A stretch of 52,787 nt of DNA, taken from assembly GCA_013042375.1 (NCBI GenBank), contig JABDQH010000048.1, positions 1-52,787 of the forward strand, read 5' to 3'. A model generated the notes under the pieces. That model had not been told where the DNA came from and did not search any database. It saw nothing but the letters and a program-made list of their open reading frames with translations. The stretch is from Woeseiaceae bacterium. Lineage in GTDB: Bacteria; Pseudomonadota; Gammaproteobacteria; Steroidobacterales; Woeseiaceae. How positions within the stretch are numbered: the first letter of the stretch is position 1; the number at the start of each line of letters is the position of its first letter. Made by a program: the position numbers and the translations under genes. This document shows, piece by piece, positions 1 to 9,647 of the stretch.

Positions 1-1042
1 AGCCGGCGTTACGCAGCGAGGGCAGGGCTCGTCGCGGCTCCTCGATCTGCAGGATCAGGTGCTCCGGCGCGTAAGCGTTGCTGACGGCAATTGCCGTGTC
101 GATGTCATCCACGATGATGATCCGCGAGTTTTCCAGGGCCCCGGCCGCGATCGCCCTGCGCGACAAGGAGGCGAGCTGCACGTCGACTTCTCGCGACACG
201 TCCGCCGCGAGATCGCTCGAGGTCGTGACCAGCACGACCTGGGAGTCGGTACCGTGTTCGGCCTGCGACAACAGGTCCGACGCGACGAATTCAGCCGACG
301 CAGCGGCGTCCGCGATGACGAGCACTTCCGATGGCCCCGCCGGCATATCGATCGCCGCGCCGTCGGGGTCCGCGCTGACGATCGACTTCGCGCAGGTCAC
401 CCAGGCATTCCCGGGGCCGAAGATCTTGTTCACCTGCGGGAGCGTTGCCGTGCCGTACGCCATGGCGGCAATCGCCTGGGCGCCGCCGATCTTGAAGATG
501 TCACGGACCCCTGCGCGCGAACTCGCGACGAGCACGGCCGGGTCGGCGCTGCCGTCGGACCTTGGCGGCGTGCACAGGATCCGCGTCGGGCATGCGGCGA
601 TAGCCGCGGGCACGGCCAGCATGATCGCGGCCGAGGGCAGGGGGGCCGTGCCGGCCGGCACGTACAGCCCGACCGCATCGAGGGCGTGAGTGACGCGCTC
701 GCAGACGACGCCGCGGGCCGTCTCGACTCGCAGCCCCACGGGTTTCTGCGCCTCGTGAAAGCGCCGCACGTTTTCGATGGCCACGTCGATCGCATCGATT
801 TCTTCGGCCGACAACGCGGCCGCTGCGGCGTCTATTTCTGTGTCGGCAACGCGCAGGTCGTCGAGCACCGCGCCGTCATATTCGGCGGTCAGGCGCCGCA
901 GCGCCGCATCGCCATCAGTGCGAACCTCGTCGACGATCGCCTGCGTCCCGGCGCGAATGCGCTCGTCATCCGCGACTGCCGGGCGCAGCAGCAGCACCTG
1001 TTGCTGTGTGTCGTCGAGCTGGTTCCAGGCCGTGATCTTCAT
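1..1042 (-). CDS. hisD: Histidinol dehydrogenase (3' part cut by window edge)
   Basis: HisD catalyses the last two steps of histidine synthesis, oxidising L-histidinol to L-histidine with NAD+ and zinc in the cytoplasm. The visible N-terminal 347 or so residues begin MKITAWNQLD. They include the substrate and zinc region with the QAEHG motif and, near the window edge, the NAYAPEHL motif that carries the catalytic Glu-His pair. The family is usually about 430 residues, so roughly 80 C-terminal residues with the last zinc ligands lie outside the window. The start ATG at 1042 is 5 nt after the hisG stop, which indicates one his operon transcribed leftward. Identification is firm. Confidence 0.95.
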   Translation of the reverse strand, partial: MKITAWNQLDDTQQQVLLLRPAVADDERIRAGTQAIVDEVRTDGDAALRRLTAEYDGAVLDDLRVADTEIDAAAAALSAEEIDAIDVAIENVRRFHEAQKPVGLRVETARGVVCERVTHALDAVGLYVPAGTAPLPSAAIMLAVPAAIAACPTRILCTPPRSDGSADPAVLVASSRAGVRDIFKIGGAQAIAAMAYGTATLPQVNKIFGPGNAWVTCAKSIVSADPDGAAIDMPAGPSEVLVIADAAASAEFVASDLLSQAEHGTDSQVVLVTTSSDLAADVSREVDVQLASLSRRAIAAGALENSRIIIVDDIDTAIAVSNAYAPEHLILQIEEPRRALPSLRNAG

Positions 1043-1047
1043 GTGTC

Positions 1048-1950
1048 TCAATCCAGCATTTTCTCGACGGGCAGGACGAGCAGGGAACTGGCGCCCGCCG
1101 CCTTGAGGTTCTCGAGCGTTTCCCAGAACACGTTCTCGCGGCAGACGGCGTGCACGGCTACCTTGTCGTCGCTGCCGTCGAGACGCAGCACGGTCGGTGC
1201 CTCGGTTCCGGGCAGCAGCTCGTGGATCTCGGCCAGTGCCGACTTCGGGGCGTGCAGCATGATGTACTTGCTCTCGCGGACCTGGAGGACGCCGTCGAGG
1301 CGCTGCAGGATCTTGTCGACGAGGGCCTGCTTGTCTGCGCCCAGCGGCTTCTCCGTCTGGATGATGACGGCCTCGCTCTCGAGCAGGACGTCGAGCTCGC
1401 GCAGGCCGTTCGCCTTGAGCGTGCTCCCGGTCGAGACGAGGTCGCAAATATATTCCGCGCGCCCCAGCCGCGGCGCGATTTCGACGGCGCCCGAGAAGTA
1501 CACGGCCTCGGCGTCGATGCCGTTTTTACTGAGAAAGTTGTTTAAGAGACCGACATAACTTGTTGCTATTCTTGTATTATTTAGTGACTCAAGATCGTCG
1601 TAAGCGGTCTCCTCCGGGCCGGCGATGGACAGCCGGCAGTGTCCGAAGTCCAGTTCAAACACCTGCTTGAAGCGCGCCGGGCGACCGTCCGCCTCGCTTG
1701 CGAAACGTTTTTCCTCGACCACGTTCAGGCCGACGATGCCGAGATCGCACACGTCGTCGCTGACGAGCCCCGGTATGTCGTCGTCGCGCACGAGGAGGAG
1801 ATCGATCGGCATGTTCTCACCGAAGCAGAACAGCTGGTCCTTGCTCTTGGTGACCTTGAGGCCACAACGCTCCAGCAGGTCTATCGAGTGATCGGTCAGT
1901 CGACCGGATTTCTGCACCGCAATTTTGATGCGCTGCGCGGAGGGTTCCAT
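1048..1950 (-). CDS. hisG: ATP phosphoribosyltransferase, long form
   Basis: HisG makes the first committed step of histidine synthesis, joining ATP and PRPP to give phosphoribosyl-ATP. The 300-residue product has the N-terminal KIAVQKSGRL segment and a full-length C-terminal regulatory domain (about residues 225-300). It is therefore the long, self-sufficient form that histidine inhibits allosterically, not the short form that needs HisZ. The start ATG at 1950 follows a purine-rich ribosome-binding site (GAGGAAG). It lies 10 nt after the stop of the TrpR-like regulator gene, so regulator, hisG and hisD are probably co-transcribed. Confidence 0.95.
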   Translation of the reverse strand: MEPSAQRIKIAVQKSGRLTDHSIDLLERCGLKVTKSKDQLFCFGENMPIDLLLVRDDDIPGLVSDDVCDLGIVGLNVVEEKRFASEADGRPARFKQVFELDFGHCRLSIAGPEETAYDDLESLNNTRIATSYVGLLNNFLSKNGIDAEAVYFSGAVEIAPRLGRAEYICDLVSTGSTLKANGLRELDVLLESEAVIIQTEKPLGADKQALVDKILQRLDGVLQVRESKYIMLHAPKSALAEIHELLPGTEAPTVLRLDGSDDKVAVHAVCRENVFWETLENLKAAGASSLLVLPVEKMLD

Positions 1951-1960
1951 TGCTTCTTCC

Positions 1961-2272
1961 TCAGTGAGAGTGGTGAGTTCGTTCGATAGCGGTCTGGTAG
2001 CCGCCGAAGCCGTCGGCCAGGAAGCGCGCCACGCGGCCGATGGTCGTCACGCTGACCCCTGTCAGCTCGTGGATTCTGCGATACGGCAGACCCTGCTCGA
2101 GGTATTCGACGACCTGCCAGCGATCGACGAGCGCCTGGAGCTCGGCCGGCGTGCAAAGGTCCTTGAGAAAATTGCGGCATTCGTCGACGGATTCGAGACT
2201 GATCAGGGCCTCGAAGAGGGCGTCCTCGGCGCGCTGTTGTTGGCGCTCGGATTCGTTGCGATTCGGTTTCAT
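1961..2272 (-). CDS. TrpR-like YerC/YecD family regulator, probable his operon repressor
   Basis: This 103-residue protein belongs to the TrpR-like YerC/YecD helix-turn-helix family. The region from about residue 40 (CTPAELQALVDRWQVVEYL) to residue 85 (GVSVTTIGRVARFL) holds the TrpR-type helices, with the recognition helix around SVTTIGR. It is the first gene of the his operon. A related TrpR-family protein called HisR has been predicted to control histidine synthesis in xanthomonads, so a histidine-responsive, autoregulated repressor is the likely role. That role is inferred from position and family. No Shine-Dalgarno sequence is visible before the ATG at 2272, so the message may be leaderless or nearly so. 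The effector is unknown. Confidence 0.82.
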   Translation of the reverse strand: MKPNRNESERQQQRAEDALFEALISLESVDECRNFLKDLCTPAELQALVDRWQVVEYLEQGLPYRRIHELTGVSVTTIGRVARFLADGFGGYQTAIERTHHSH

Positions 2273-2284
2273 TATCGTATTAAT

Positions 2285-2302
2285 GTACTAACACGCTAAT
2301 AC
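2285..2302. promoter_or_regulatory. Candidate TrpR-like operator of the his operon
   Basis: Just upstream of the regulator start codon lies GTACTA-N6-TAATAC. This imperfect palindrome has one half-site identical to, and the other one base off, the GTACTA arm typical of TrpR boxes. Further TATTAGCG-type repeats sit beside it (2293-2310), and CGTATTA at 2277-2283 pairs with TAATACG at 2297-2303. The site would cover the likely transcription start, which suits autorepression. It is read from sequence only and no binding is shown. Confidence 0.45.
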
Positions 2303-2423
2303 GCTATTACATGCCGATGCGAAGTGCAAGCTCGTTTATCAGGGGCTCGAAATGCCTCCGCGCGCGCCATGGAATCCGGGTACGCGTGGTTTCAGCAGAA
2401 ATTAAATTCAGCGAATCAGTAAC

Positions 2424-2453
2424 TTGACGGACTTCCGCCGCAACGCTTAGACT
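2424..2453 (+). promoter_or_regulatory. Sigma-70-type promoter of the metB-metX operon
   Basis: A -35 element TTGACG (2424-2429) and a -10 element TAGACT (2448-2453) are separated by 18 bp. Transcription would start near 2460, immediately before the SAM-I aptamer, which supports the assignment. Confidence 0.6.
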
Positions 2454-2462
2454 GCCCGGGAA

Positions 2463-2574
2463 CTCATCGAGACCGGTCGAGGGATAGGCCCGACGACGCC
2501 GGGGCAACCATCAGGCTTAACCAACCTGAAAAGGTGCCAACTCCTGCGATGTCCTTGTGACATCGAGAGATGAG
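2463..2574 (+). promoter_or_regulatory. SAM-I (S-box) riboswitch aptamer
   Basis: The element binds S-adenosylmethionine and shuts off methionine genes when SAM is plentiful. The P1 stem CTCATC (2463-2468) pairs with GATGAG (2569-2574). Between them are the conserved GAGGGA/GGCCC block, the GGGGCAACC block, the AAAAGGTGCCAACTCC block and a P4 hairpin GATGTC/GACATC, followed by the invariant GAGAGATGAG end. From 2575 to the metB start there are small hairpins (GTTCTG/CAGAAC, GTTCC/GGAAC) but no stem followed by a T run. The switch is therefore more likely to act on translation initiation than by termination. A SAM-I switch controlling a met operon is known from Xanthomonas. Confidence 0.93.
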
Positions 2575-2675
2575 CGTTCTGGCAGCACCGTCTGGTGAAG
2601 GGCAGAACACTCCCTCCCTTGCGGACTTCGCAGGGTTCCGATGAGACGAATTGGAACACGTTGCGGAGACCGAAA

Positions 2676-3875
2676 ATGAACCCTCCTGCCAGTAAGGCCA
2701 CCCGCGCGGTTCGTGCGGCGATCGAATCAGATACCCAGCACGGGGCCGTCGTGCCGCCGCTGCACTTGTCGTCCAACTACGCGTTCGCAGGACTGGGGCA
2801 GAAACGGCGGTACGACTACACACGTTCGGGTAACCCCACGCGCGATGCGCTGGCCGATGCCCTTGCCGAACTCGAAGGTGGCGCAGGAGCCGTGGTCACG
2901 TCGTCCGGCATGGCCGCGCTGACGCTGCTCACACAGTTCCTCGAGCCGGGCGACACGGTCGTCGCGCCGCACGACTGTTACGGGGGCACTTATCGCCTGT
3001 TCGAGCAGCAGAGCCTGAAGGGGCTGTTCGACGTCGAATTCGTGAACCAGACGGACCTCGAGACCCTGCGGAAGGTGTGTGCCAGGACGCGCCCGCGGAT
3101 CATCCTCACCGAATCGCCATCGAACCCCGTCCTGCGAATTTCGGACCTTGCCGCGATACGCGAGATCGCAACCGAATGCGGGGCCCTGTTTGCGGTCGAC
3201 AACACGTTCCTGTCGCCGGCGCTGCAGAATCCGATCGACTTTGGCGCCGATCTCGTCATTCACTCGACGACCAAGTACATCAACGGTCACAGCGATGTCG
3301 TGGGCGGGGCCGTGATCGCAGCGACTGACGAACTCGCCGAACGGTGTGCATACTGGGCCAACGTCATCGGCATCACGGGCGCGCCTTTTGACAGCTTCAT
3401 GACGTTGCGCGGGATCCGTACGCTGCATCCGCGCATTCGCCAGCACGAGGAGAGCGCCGCGGAACTCGCGCGGCTGCTCGAAGCGCAGCCGAACGTCGGC
3501 AAGGTCTATTACCCGGGACTCGAAAGTCATGACGGCCATGCGCTCGCGAAAACGCAGCAGCGCGGCTTTGGCGGCATGATCAGCTTCGAGATCGATGGCG
3601 GCGAGGCGGCAGTTCGGGCGTTTGTCGAAAACCTGGGGCTGTTCTCGCTCGCGGAATCGCTCGGTGGCGTCGAAAGCCTGGTCTGTCACCCGGCCTCGAT
3701 GACACATGCACCGGTGTCCGAGGAGCGCAAGGCCGTGGCCGGCGTCACGCCGACCCTGATCCGCCTGTCCGTCGGCCTCGAGAGCACGGCGGACCTCGTC
3801 GCGGATTTGCACGTCGCGCTGGAAGCCGCCCGCATGGCGCCTCAGCTCAGCGCAGTCGCTACCGCCGGCGCGTGA
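2676..3875 (+). CDS. metB: Cystathionine gamma-synthase (PLP-dependent Cys/Met metabolism family)
   Basis: The enzyme condenses an activated homoserine ester with cysteine to give cystathionine on the path to methionine. The 399-residue sequence has the YDYTRSGNPTRDALADALAE segment, TSSGMAALTLL, and the PLP lysine, Lys200, in HSTTKYINGHSDVVGG. All are typical of the MetB branch; O-acetylhomoserine sulfhydrylase and cystathionine gamma-lyase are close relatives that cannot be excluded. I chose ATG 2676, preceded by GCGGAG, over an in-frame codon at 2595 that would lie inside the riboswitch expression platform. metX follows after 7 nt. Control by the upstream SAM-I switch is expected. Confidence 0.9.
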   Translation: MNPPASKATRAVRAAIESDTQHGAVVPPLHLSSNYAFAGLGQKRRYDYTRSGNPTRDALADALAELEGGAGAVVTSSGMAALTLLTQFLEPGDTVVAPHDCYGGTYRLFEQQSLKGLFDVEFVNQTDLETLRKVCARTRPRIILTESPSNPVLRISDLAAIREIATECGALFAVDNTFLSPALQNPIDFGADLVIHSTTKYINGHSDVVGGAVIAATDELAERCAYWANVIGITGAPFDSFMTLRGIRTLHPRIRQHEESAAELARLLEAQPNVGKVYYPGLESHDGHALAKTQQRGFGGMISFEIDGGEAAVRAFVENLGLFSLAESLGGVESLVCHPASMTHAPVSEERKAVAGVTPTLIRLSVGLESTADLVADLHVALEAARMAPQLSAVATAGA

Positions 3876-3882
3876 TAATCCG

Positions 3883-4974
3883 ATGAGCCTGCCCGAGTTT
3901 TTGCAGCAACAGGTTGCGGCCCAGACGCGGTACCTGCGGGTGCCGGGCGAGTTCATCCTCGAAAACGGCGAGCGCCTCAGCGATGTCGAGATTGCATATC
4001 GCACCTGGGGCGACGAGGCGAACGCCAAAGACCGCGCGATCCTGATTTGCCATGCCCTGACCGGCTCGGCGGATGTCGAAGCCTGGTGGCCGAATATTAT
4101 CGGCGCAGGGCGGACCTTCGACCCGGCACACGACTACATCGTTTGTGCCAACATCCTGGGCGGCTGCTACGGCACGACCGGCCCGGTCAGCTACAAGCCG
4201 GGCACGAGCACGCGCTACCGCGCGGATTTCCCGCGCGTCTCGGTGCGTGACATGGTGGAACTCGAACGCATCCTCCTCGACGCGCTGGGCATCGAGTTCA
4301 TCGAACTCGTGACGGGACCGTCGCTGGGCGGCATGCAGGCGCTCGAATGGGCCGTGATGTACCCGGAGCGCGTCGGTAGCGTCGTGCCAATCGGTGTCGG
4401 CGGCCGCCACTCGGCATGGTGCATCGGCATCAGCGAGGCCCAGCGCGCCGCGATTGCTGCGGACCCGAACTGGAACGACGGGTATTACGACGACGATGCG
4501 CCTCCGGCGGACGGACTCGCGGCGGCACGCATGATGGCCATCTGCACGTACCGGAGCTGGCAGAGTTTTGATGACCGCTTCGGGCGCGAGCGCCGCGACG
4601 CCGGGCAGTACCAGGTGCAGTCCTACTTAAGGCACCAGGGCGAGAAGATCAATCGTCGCTTCGATGCCAACGCCTACGTCACCCTGACACACGCGATGCA
4701 CACGCACGATCTTGCGCGCGGCCGGGGTGACTATCGCGACGTGCTGCGGTCGATCGAGCATCCGGCACTCGTCGTCTCGGTCAGCTCGGATGCGCTTTAC
4801 CCCCCCGAAGAGCAGCGCCTGCTGGCCGAGCACCTGGCCAACGCGCAGTACGAAATTCTTGACTGCCCGCACGGGCACGACGGATTCCTGATCGAAACGG
4901 AAACGCTCGGCGACATGATCAACAAATTTCGTAACAGCAGCCGAGACGCGGCGAGACTGCGCGCGATCAGCTGA
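3883..4974 (+). CDS. metX: Homoserine O-acyltransferase (MetX family)
   Basis: MetX activates homoserine with acetyl-CoA or succinyl-CoA, making the substrate used by the adjacent MetB. The 363-residue alpha/beta-hydrolase fold shows the nucleophile elbow [13 protein letters not shown] (Ser147), the acid region [11 protein letters not shown] and the catalytic histidine in GHDGFLIE near the C-terminus. Whether the acyl donor is acetyl-CoA or succinyl-CoA cannot be told from the name alone, because both activities occur in this family. No clear Shine-Dalgarno precedes the ATG, so translation may be coupled to metB. The 3' end overlaps the convergent leuB by 8 nt, with no room for a separate terminator. 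Confidence 0.93.
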   Translation: MSLPEFLQQQVAAQTRYLRVPGEFILENGERLSDVEIAYRTWGDEANAKDRAILICHALTGSADVEAWWPNIIGAGRTFDPAHDYIVCANILGGCYGTTGPVSYKPGTSTRYRADFPRVSVRDMVELERILLDALGIEFIELVTGPSLGGMQALEWAVMYPERVGSVVPIGVGGRHSAWCIGISEAQRAAIAADPNWNDGYYDDDAPPADGLAAARMMAICTYRSWQSFDDRFGRERRDAGQYQVQSYLRHQGEKINRRFDANAYVTLTHAMHTHDLARGRGDYRDVLRSIEHPALVVSVSSDALYPPEEQRLLAEHLANAQYEILDCPHGHDGFLIETETLGDMINKFRNSSRDAARLRAIS

Positions 4975-6025
4975 GGTTGCGTTTCACCTCGGCGGCCATT
5001 TCGTCGGTCGAGATATGCTCGCCGCCAGCCGCAATGTCGGCCGTACGGGCGCCGCCCGCGATAGCGCTCGCAATCGCGGCCTCGACGGCATCCGCTTCCG
5101 CGACCAGTCCGAGGCTGTGGCGCAGCATCATGGCTGCGCTCGCTATCATTGCGCACGGATTCGCAAGGCCTCGCCCGGCGATGTCGGGCGCCGAGCCGTG
5201 GATCGGCTCATAGAGCGCGACGGTCGAGTCGCCGAGCGACGCCGACGGCAGCATGCCCAGAGAGCCGGCCAGCATCGAGGCTTCGTCGGTGAGGATGTCG
5301 CCGAACATGTTCTCGGTAACGATGACGTCGAAGTCGGCCGGGCGGCTCAACAGGTGCATTGCCGCTGCGTCGACGAGCAGGGTTTCCAGCTCGATGCCCG
5401 GGAACTCGTCGGCGACGACCCGGTCGGTCGTGTCGCGCCACAGTCTCGACGTCTCGAGGACGTTGGCCTTGTCCACGGAACAGAGCTTGCCGCGGCGCTC
5501 GCCGGCGAGTCTTGCCGCCACGCGGACGATGCGCTCGATCTCCGCGACCGTGTATTCGCACAGGTCGCTCGCGGATTCGGCATCGCGGGTCTTCTTGCCG
5601 AAGTAGATGCCGCCGGTCAGCTCGCGAATGACGAGCATGTCGACGCCATCGAGCTTCTCCGCTTTGAGCGGCGACGCGGCCGCCAGCTCGGGGTGAATCC
5701 TGACCGGCCTGATGTTGGCATAGACGCCCAGGGTTGCCCGCAGTCCGAGCAACCCCTGTTCGGGTCGCACGGCGGCGTTCGGATCCGACCACTTCGGCCC
5801 ACCGACGGCGCCCAGGAGTACGGCCTGCGACGCCTGGCAGGCGGCCACCGTCGCGCCCGGCAAGGGTTCGCCGGTCGCGTCTATTGCCGCGCCGCCGATA
5901 AGGGCCTCGCGAAACTCGAAGCGATGATCGAAGCGCTGCGCGATCGAGTCCAGGACGTCTTGCGCACAACGTGTCACCTCGGGACCGATGCCGTCACCGG
6001 GCAGGAGCGTGATCAGGGCTTCCAT
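4967..6025 (-). CDS. leuB: 3-isopropylmalate dehydrogenase
   Basis: LeuB oxidatively decarboxylates 3-isopropylmalate to 2-oxoisocaproate using NAD+ and Mg2+ or Mn2+. The 352 residues match the family length. They show the N-terminal [11 protein letters not shown] motif, LGAVGGPKW, the [10 protein letters not shown] signature, the [13 protein letters not shown] metal-binding region and the [21 protein letters not shown] site. It is the last gene of the ilvC-leuACDB operon. Its ATG at 6025 overlaps the end of leuD by 13 nt, implying translational coupling. Confidence 0.97.
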   Translation of the reverse strand: MEALITLLPGDGIGPEVTRCAQDVLDSIAQRFDHRFEFREALIGGAAIDATGEPLPGATVAACQASQAVLLGAVGGPKWSDPNAAVRPEQGLLGLRATLGVYANIRPVRIHPELAAASPLKAEKLDGVDMLVIRELTGGIYFGKKTRDAESASDLCEYTVAEIERIVRVAARLAGERRGKLCSVDKANVLETSRLWRDTTDRVVADEFPGIELETLLVDAAAMHLLSRPADFDVIVTENMFGDILTDEASMLAGSLGMLPSASLGDSTVALYEPIHGSAPDIAGRGLANPCAMIASAAMMLRHSLGLVAEADAVEAAIASAIAGGARTADIAAGGEHISTDEMAAEVKRNLS

Positions 6026-6597
6026 ACGCGACTCTCTTCAAATTTCTCAATGCGGCCAAGGTGCTTGCGCAGGTAGCCGAGTTCATCGATGCCCTCGAGC
6101 AGGCAATAGCGCGCGAACGCGTCGATCGGGAACCCGACCACGCTACCGTCCGGCAGGGTCAGGCTGGCCGATTCCAGGTCGATGACGACGTCGGCACCGG
6201 GATTGTCCAGCAGCCACGCATGCGTCGCGTCGTCGACGATGACCGGGACCAGCCCGTTCTTGAGTGCATTGCTGCGAAAGATGTCGGCAATTTCCGTCGA
6301 AATTACGGCCTCGAACCCGTAGTCGAGCAGCGCCCACGGGGCGTGTTCGCGCGAGGAACCACAGCCGAAATTTTTCCCCGCGACGAGCACCTTGCACTCT
6401 GCCGCGCGCGCCTGGTTGAGGGGGAATGCGTCCACCTCGTTGCCGTTGTCGTCGTAGCGCAGGTCATGGAACAACGCCTGGCCGAGGCCCTCGCGCGTCG
6501 TCGTCGTCAGGTAGCGGGCCGGGATGATCTGGTCCGTGTCCACATCCCTGACGGCAAGAACGACCGTCCTCGAAGCAATGCGTCTAATCGGGTTCAT
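6013..6597 (-). CDS. leuD: 3-isopropylmalate dehydratase small subunit
   Basis: LeuD pairs with LeuC to form isopropylmalate isomerase. The 194-residue protein begins [20 protein letters not shown] and has [11 protein letters not shown] and the swivel-domain motif [17 protein letters not shown], both diagnostic. ATG 6597 is chosen because it overlaps the leuC stop as ATGA, a common coupling arrangement. A longer in-frame extension would run into leuC coding sequence. Length and motifs are normal for the family. Confidence 0.96.
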   Translation of the reverse strand: MNPIRRIASRTVVLAVRDVDTDQIIPARYLTTTTREGLGQALFHDLRYDDNGNEVDAFPLNQARAAECKVLVAGKNFGCGSSREHAPWALLDYGFEAVISTEIADIFRSNALKNGLVPVIVDDATHAWLLDNPGADVVIDLESASLTLPDGSVVGFPIDAFARYCLLEGIDELGYLRKHLGRIEKFEESRVWKP

Positions 6598-8024
6598 ACG
6601 AGTTTCCTCGGGTCGGCGACGCAGCCTGCGATGGCCGATGCGGCGGCGGTCGCAGGACTCGCGAGCACGGTTCGCGCGCCTATGCCCTGGCGGCCTTCGA
6701 AATTGCGGTTGCTCGTGCTGACGCTGAGCTCGCCGGGGCGGGCGATGTCGCCGTTCATGCCGAGGCACATCGAGCAGCCCGCTTCGCGCCATTCGGCGCC
6801 CGCGGCCGTGACGATCTTGTCGAGGCCGCGCGCCTCCGCTGCGGCCTTCACCTGTTCTGACCCCGGCACGACGAGCACGCGCACGCCATCGGCAACGCGG
6901 CGCCCGTCGAGTATGCGCGCGGCTTGCTCGATATCCGAGATGCGACCGTTCGTGCAGCTGCCGATGAACACGACGTCGACGGGCTGGCCTGCCATTGGTT
7001 TCCCGGCCTCGACCTGCATGTAGTCCAGCGCCTTGCGGAAGCTGGCGTCCCCGCCGGATGGCACGGGATCGTCGATGCCTATAACCATGCCGGGGTTAGT
7101 CCCGAACGTGACCATAGGCGTCAGCGCCGAGGCATCGATATCGACCGACCTGTCGAACGTCGCATCGTCGCCGCTGCGCAGGCTGCGCCAGCGTGCCACG
7201 GCTGCATCCCAGTCGCTCCCCCGGGGCACGCGTTCGCGCCCTGCGAGGAACTGGAATGTCGTGTCATCGGGCGCAATCATGCCCGCGCGTGCGCCGCCTT
7301 CGATCGACATGTTGCACACGGTCATGCGCTGTTCCATGTCCAGTGCGGCGATGACCGGGCCACGGTACTCGATGACGTGCCCGGTGCCGCCGTCGACGCC
7401 GATCCGGCCTATGATGGCGAGTACGAGGTCCTTGGCCGTCACGCCGCCGGGCAAGACGCCGTTGACGTTGATCGCCAGCGTTTGCGGCCTGCGCTGCAGC
7501 AGACATTGCGTTGCCATGACGTGGCCGACTTCGGTCGTGCCGATGCCGAAGGCGAGGGCGCCGAATGCGCCGTGCGTACTCGTATGGCTGTCACCGCAGA
7601 CGATGGTCTTGCCGGGCTGGGTCGCCCCCAGCTCCGGGCCGATAACGTGCACGATGCCGCGTTGGCCGCTGCCGAAGCCGAGCAGCTGGATGCCGAACTC
7701 GCCGCAATTGTCCTCGAGCTGACGCACCTGCCTGGCCGCGCTCTCGCCGGCCACGAGCAGGTCCTGAAACGTACGCACGGGCGTTGTCGGTGTGGAGTGG
7801 TCGAGCGTCGCGAGCGTCAGGTCCGGGCGCCGCACCGGCAAGCCGCTGTCGCGCAGCACCGAGAACGCCTGCGGGCTCGTTACCTCGTGAACCAGGTGCA
7901 GATCGATATACAGAACGGCAGGCGTTTCCGCCGTCTCCGGGACCACGACGTGCTCCGCCCAGACTTTTTCGAACAGGGTGCTCGCAGGGTCCAATGCGCT
8001 GCTGCCGGCGTCAGATCGTTGCAC
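6594..8024 (-). CDS. leuC: 3-isopropylmalate dehydratase large subunit
   Basis: LeuC is the [4Fe-4S] aconitase-type subunit that converts 2-isopropylmalate to 3-isopropylmalate. Substrate and cluster motifs are intact: [35 protein letters not shown] with the first cluster cysteine, and GCSMCLGMN with the other two. The product is 476 residues if the GTG at 8024 is the start. That start overlaps the leuA stop by 14 nt and gives about 15 more residues than usual before the family start ([12 protein letters not shown]). The TTG at codon 11 is an alternative start. Confidence 0.95.
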   Translation of the reverse strand: MQRSDAGSSALDPASTLFEKVWAEHVVVPETAETPAVLYIDLHLVHEVTSPQAFSVLRDSGLPVRRPDLTLATLDHSTPTTPVRTFQDLLVAGESAARQVRQLEDNCGEFGIQLLGFGSGQRGIVHVIGPELGATQPGKTIVCGDSHTSTHGAFGALAFGIGTTEVGHVMATQCLLQRRPQTLAINVNGVLPGGVTAKDLVLAIIGRIGVDGGTGHVIEYRGPVIAALDMEQRMTVCNMSIEGGARAGMIAPDDTTFQFLAGRERVPRGSDWDAAVARWRSLRSGDDATFDRSVDIDASALTPMVTFGTNPGMVIGIDDPVPSGGDASFRKALDYMQVEAGKPMAGQPVDVVFIGSCTNGRISDIEQAARILDGRRVADGVRVLVVPGSEQVKAAAEARGLDKIVTAAGAEWREAGCSMCLGMNGDIARPGELSVSTSNRNFEGRQGIGARTVLASPATAAASAIAGCVADPRKLV

Positions 8025-9576
8025 GTGAAGAATCGCCGGTGTCCGACCCAGCGACGCCGCGTCGCTGCCCCCTCAGGATGCGATTCATGACTTCGAGGCA
8101 CGCGCGGGCCCCGGCTTCGACGATATCGACGCTGGCGCCGTGTCCGCGAAAGCTCTGGCCGTCGTATGCGACCGTCACCGTGACCTCGCCCTGGGCATCC
8201 TCGCCGATCGAAGCACTGTGCAGCTCGAAGTTGCGCAGCGTGAGTTCGAGGCCTGTCACACGCTCGAGGGCCTGCACGGCTGCGGCCACAGGCCCGTCGC
8301 CGTGAGCAGAGTCCTCGACTTCCCTGCCGTCTTCGCCGATCAGCGTGACGGCGGCCGTCGCGGGTTGATCGGTATGCGTCTGGACTTCGAGCGACTTCAG
8401 CGTCCACGGCCCGGAGGAGGCGCCGCCCGCGTTCATGACGATGGCTTCGAGGTCGCCGTCGTAGATGTCCTTCTTCTTGTCGGCCAGTTTCTTGAATTCC
8501 TGGAACGCCCGATTGACCTCGAAATCGTCGAGCTCGAACCCGAGTTCGACGAGTCGATCGCGAAATGCGTGGCGCCCGCTGTGCTTGCCCAGGACGAGAC
8601 TCGACTTGGCAATGCCGACGTCCTCGGGACGCATGATTTCGTAGGTCGACGCATGCTGCAGCATGCCGTGCTGATGTATCCCGGCTTCGTGCGCGAAGGC
8701 GTTCTCACCCACAATCGCCTTGTTGCGCGGCGGGTGCATGCCCGTAATGCTCGAGACGAGTCGCGAGGTCGGGTACAGGCGCGTGGTATCTATGCCGGTT
8801 TCGAGCCCGAAGAACTCCGCGCGCGTCCTGATCGCCATGACCACTTCCTCGAGCGAACAATTCCCGGCACGTTCGCCGATACCGTTGATCGTGCATTCGA
8901 TCTGGCGTGCACCGGCGCTGACCGCGGCCAGGCTGTTGGCCACTGCCATGCCGAGGTCGTCGTGACAATGCACGGATAGCGTGATGTCGTCGATATTCGG
9001 CACGTTGTCCACGAGATAGCGGAACAGACGGTCAAATTCTGCCGGTACCGTGTAGCCGACCGTGTCCGGAATATTCACCGTCGTGGCGCCCGCCTCGATG
9101 GCGGCCGTAACCACCTCGGCCAGGTAGGACAGTTCCGTGCGGGATGCGTCTTCCGGGGAAAACTCCACGTCATCGACGAGTTCGCGGGCCAGCCTGACGG
9201 CGCCGACGGCGCTCCTGATAATTTCTTCCTTGGCCATCTTGAGCTTGTGCTCGCGATGGATGGCACTGGTCGCCACGAACACGTGGATGCGGTGCTTGTC
9301 GGCTCCCTTGACCGCCTCGTAGACCTTCTCGATGTCGCCCGCATTGCAGCGAGCCAGGCCGCAGATCGTCGGTCCGAAATTCTCGTCGGCGATTGCCTTG
9401 ACGGCTTCGAAGTCGCCCGGAGATGCCGCTGGGAAGCCAGCCTCTATGATATCGACGTTGAGGTCCGCCAGCGCCCTGGCCACACGCAGCTTCTCGGATA
9501 GCGTCATGCTGCAGCCCGGCGCCTGCTCCCCGTCACGCAGGGTCGTGTCAAAAATGCGTATCCTCTTATCCGACAT
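8011..9576 (-). CDS. leuA: 2-isopropylmalate synthase
   Basis: LeuA condenses 2-oxoisovalerate with acetyl-CoA, the first committed step of leucine synthesis, and is inhibited by leucine. The 521 residues contain the catalytic barrel with [32 protein letters not shown] and [11 protein letters not shown], then the LeuA allosteric dimerisation domain (about residues 390-510). I chose ATG 9576 because GGAG stands about 8 nt upstream and the protein then starts at the family-typical [13 protein letters not shown] perfect 20-bp inverted repeat occupies the gap to ilvC. Confidence 0.96.
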   Translation of the reverse strand: MSDKRIRIFDTTLRDGEQAPGCSMTLSEKLRVARALADLNVDIIEAGFPAASPGDFEAVKAIADENFGPTICGLARCNAGDIEKVYEAVKGADKHRIHVFVATSAIHREHKLKMAKEEIIRSAVGAVRLARELVDDVEFSPEDASRTELSYLAEVVTAAIEAGATTVNIPDTVGYTVPAEFDRLFRYLVDNVPNIDDITLSVHCHDDLGMAVANSLAAVSAGARQIECTINGIGERAGNCSLEEVVMAIRTRAEFFGLETGIDTTRLYPTSRLVSSITGMHPPRNKAIVGENAFAHEAGIHQHGMLQHASTYEIMRPEDVGIAKSSLVLGKHSGRHAFRDRLVELGFELDDFEVNRAFQEFKKLADKKKDIYDGDLEAIVMNAGGASSGPWTLKSLEVQTHTDQPATAAVTLIGEDGREVEDSAHGDGPVAAAVQALERVTGLELTLRNFELHSASIGEDAQGEVTVTVAYDGQSFRGHGASVDIVEAGARACLEVMNRILRGQRRGVAGSDTGDSSRATI

Positions 9577-9597
9577 TGCTCGTACTCCGGTATTTCG

Positions 9598-9642
9598 GGG
9601 GACAGTCACCCTAACTCGTCAAGAGTTAGGGTGACTGTCCCC
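9598..9642. repeat. Perfect 20-bp inverted repeat (REP-like) between ilvC and leuA
   Basis: The left arm (9598-9617, beginning GGGGACAGTCACCC) and the right arm (9623-9642) are exact reverse complements across a 5-nt GTCAA loop. It would form a very stable hairpin within the ilvC-leuA transcript. No T run follows on either strand, so it is not a standard terminator. GGGGACAGTCACC-type palindromes are typical of REP sequences mobilised by RAYT transposases. The alternative is an mRNA-stability or partial attenuation hairpin that adjusts leuACDB relative to ilvC. Confidence 0.8.
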
Positions 9643-9647
9643 TTCCA

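Noticed and set aside
2727-4028. A 433-codon minus-strand frame across metB and metX
   Set aside because: It spans two well-supported genes in the opposite direction and has no family resemblance.
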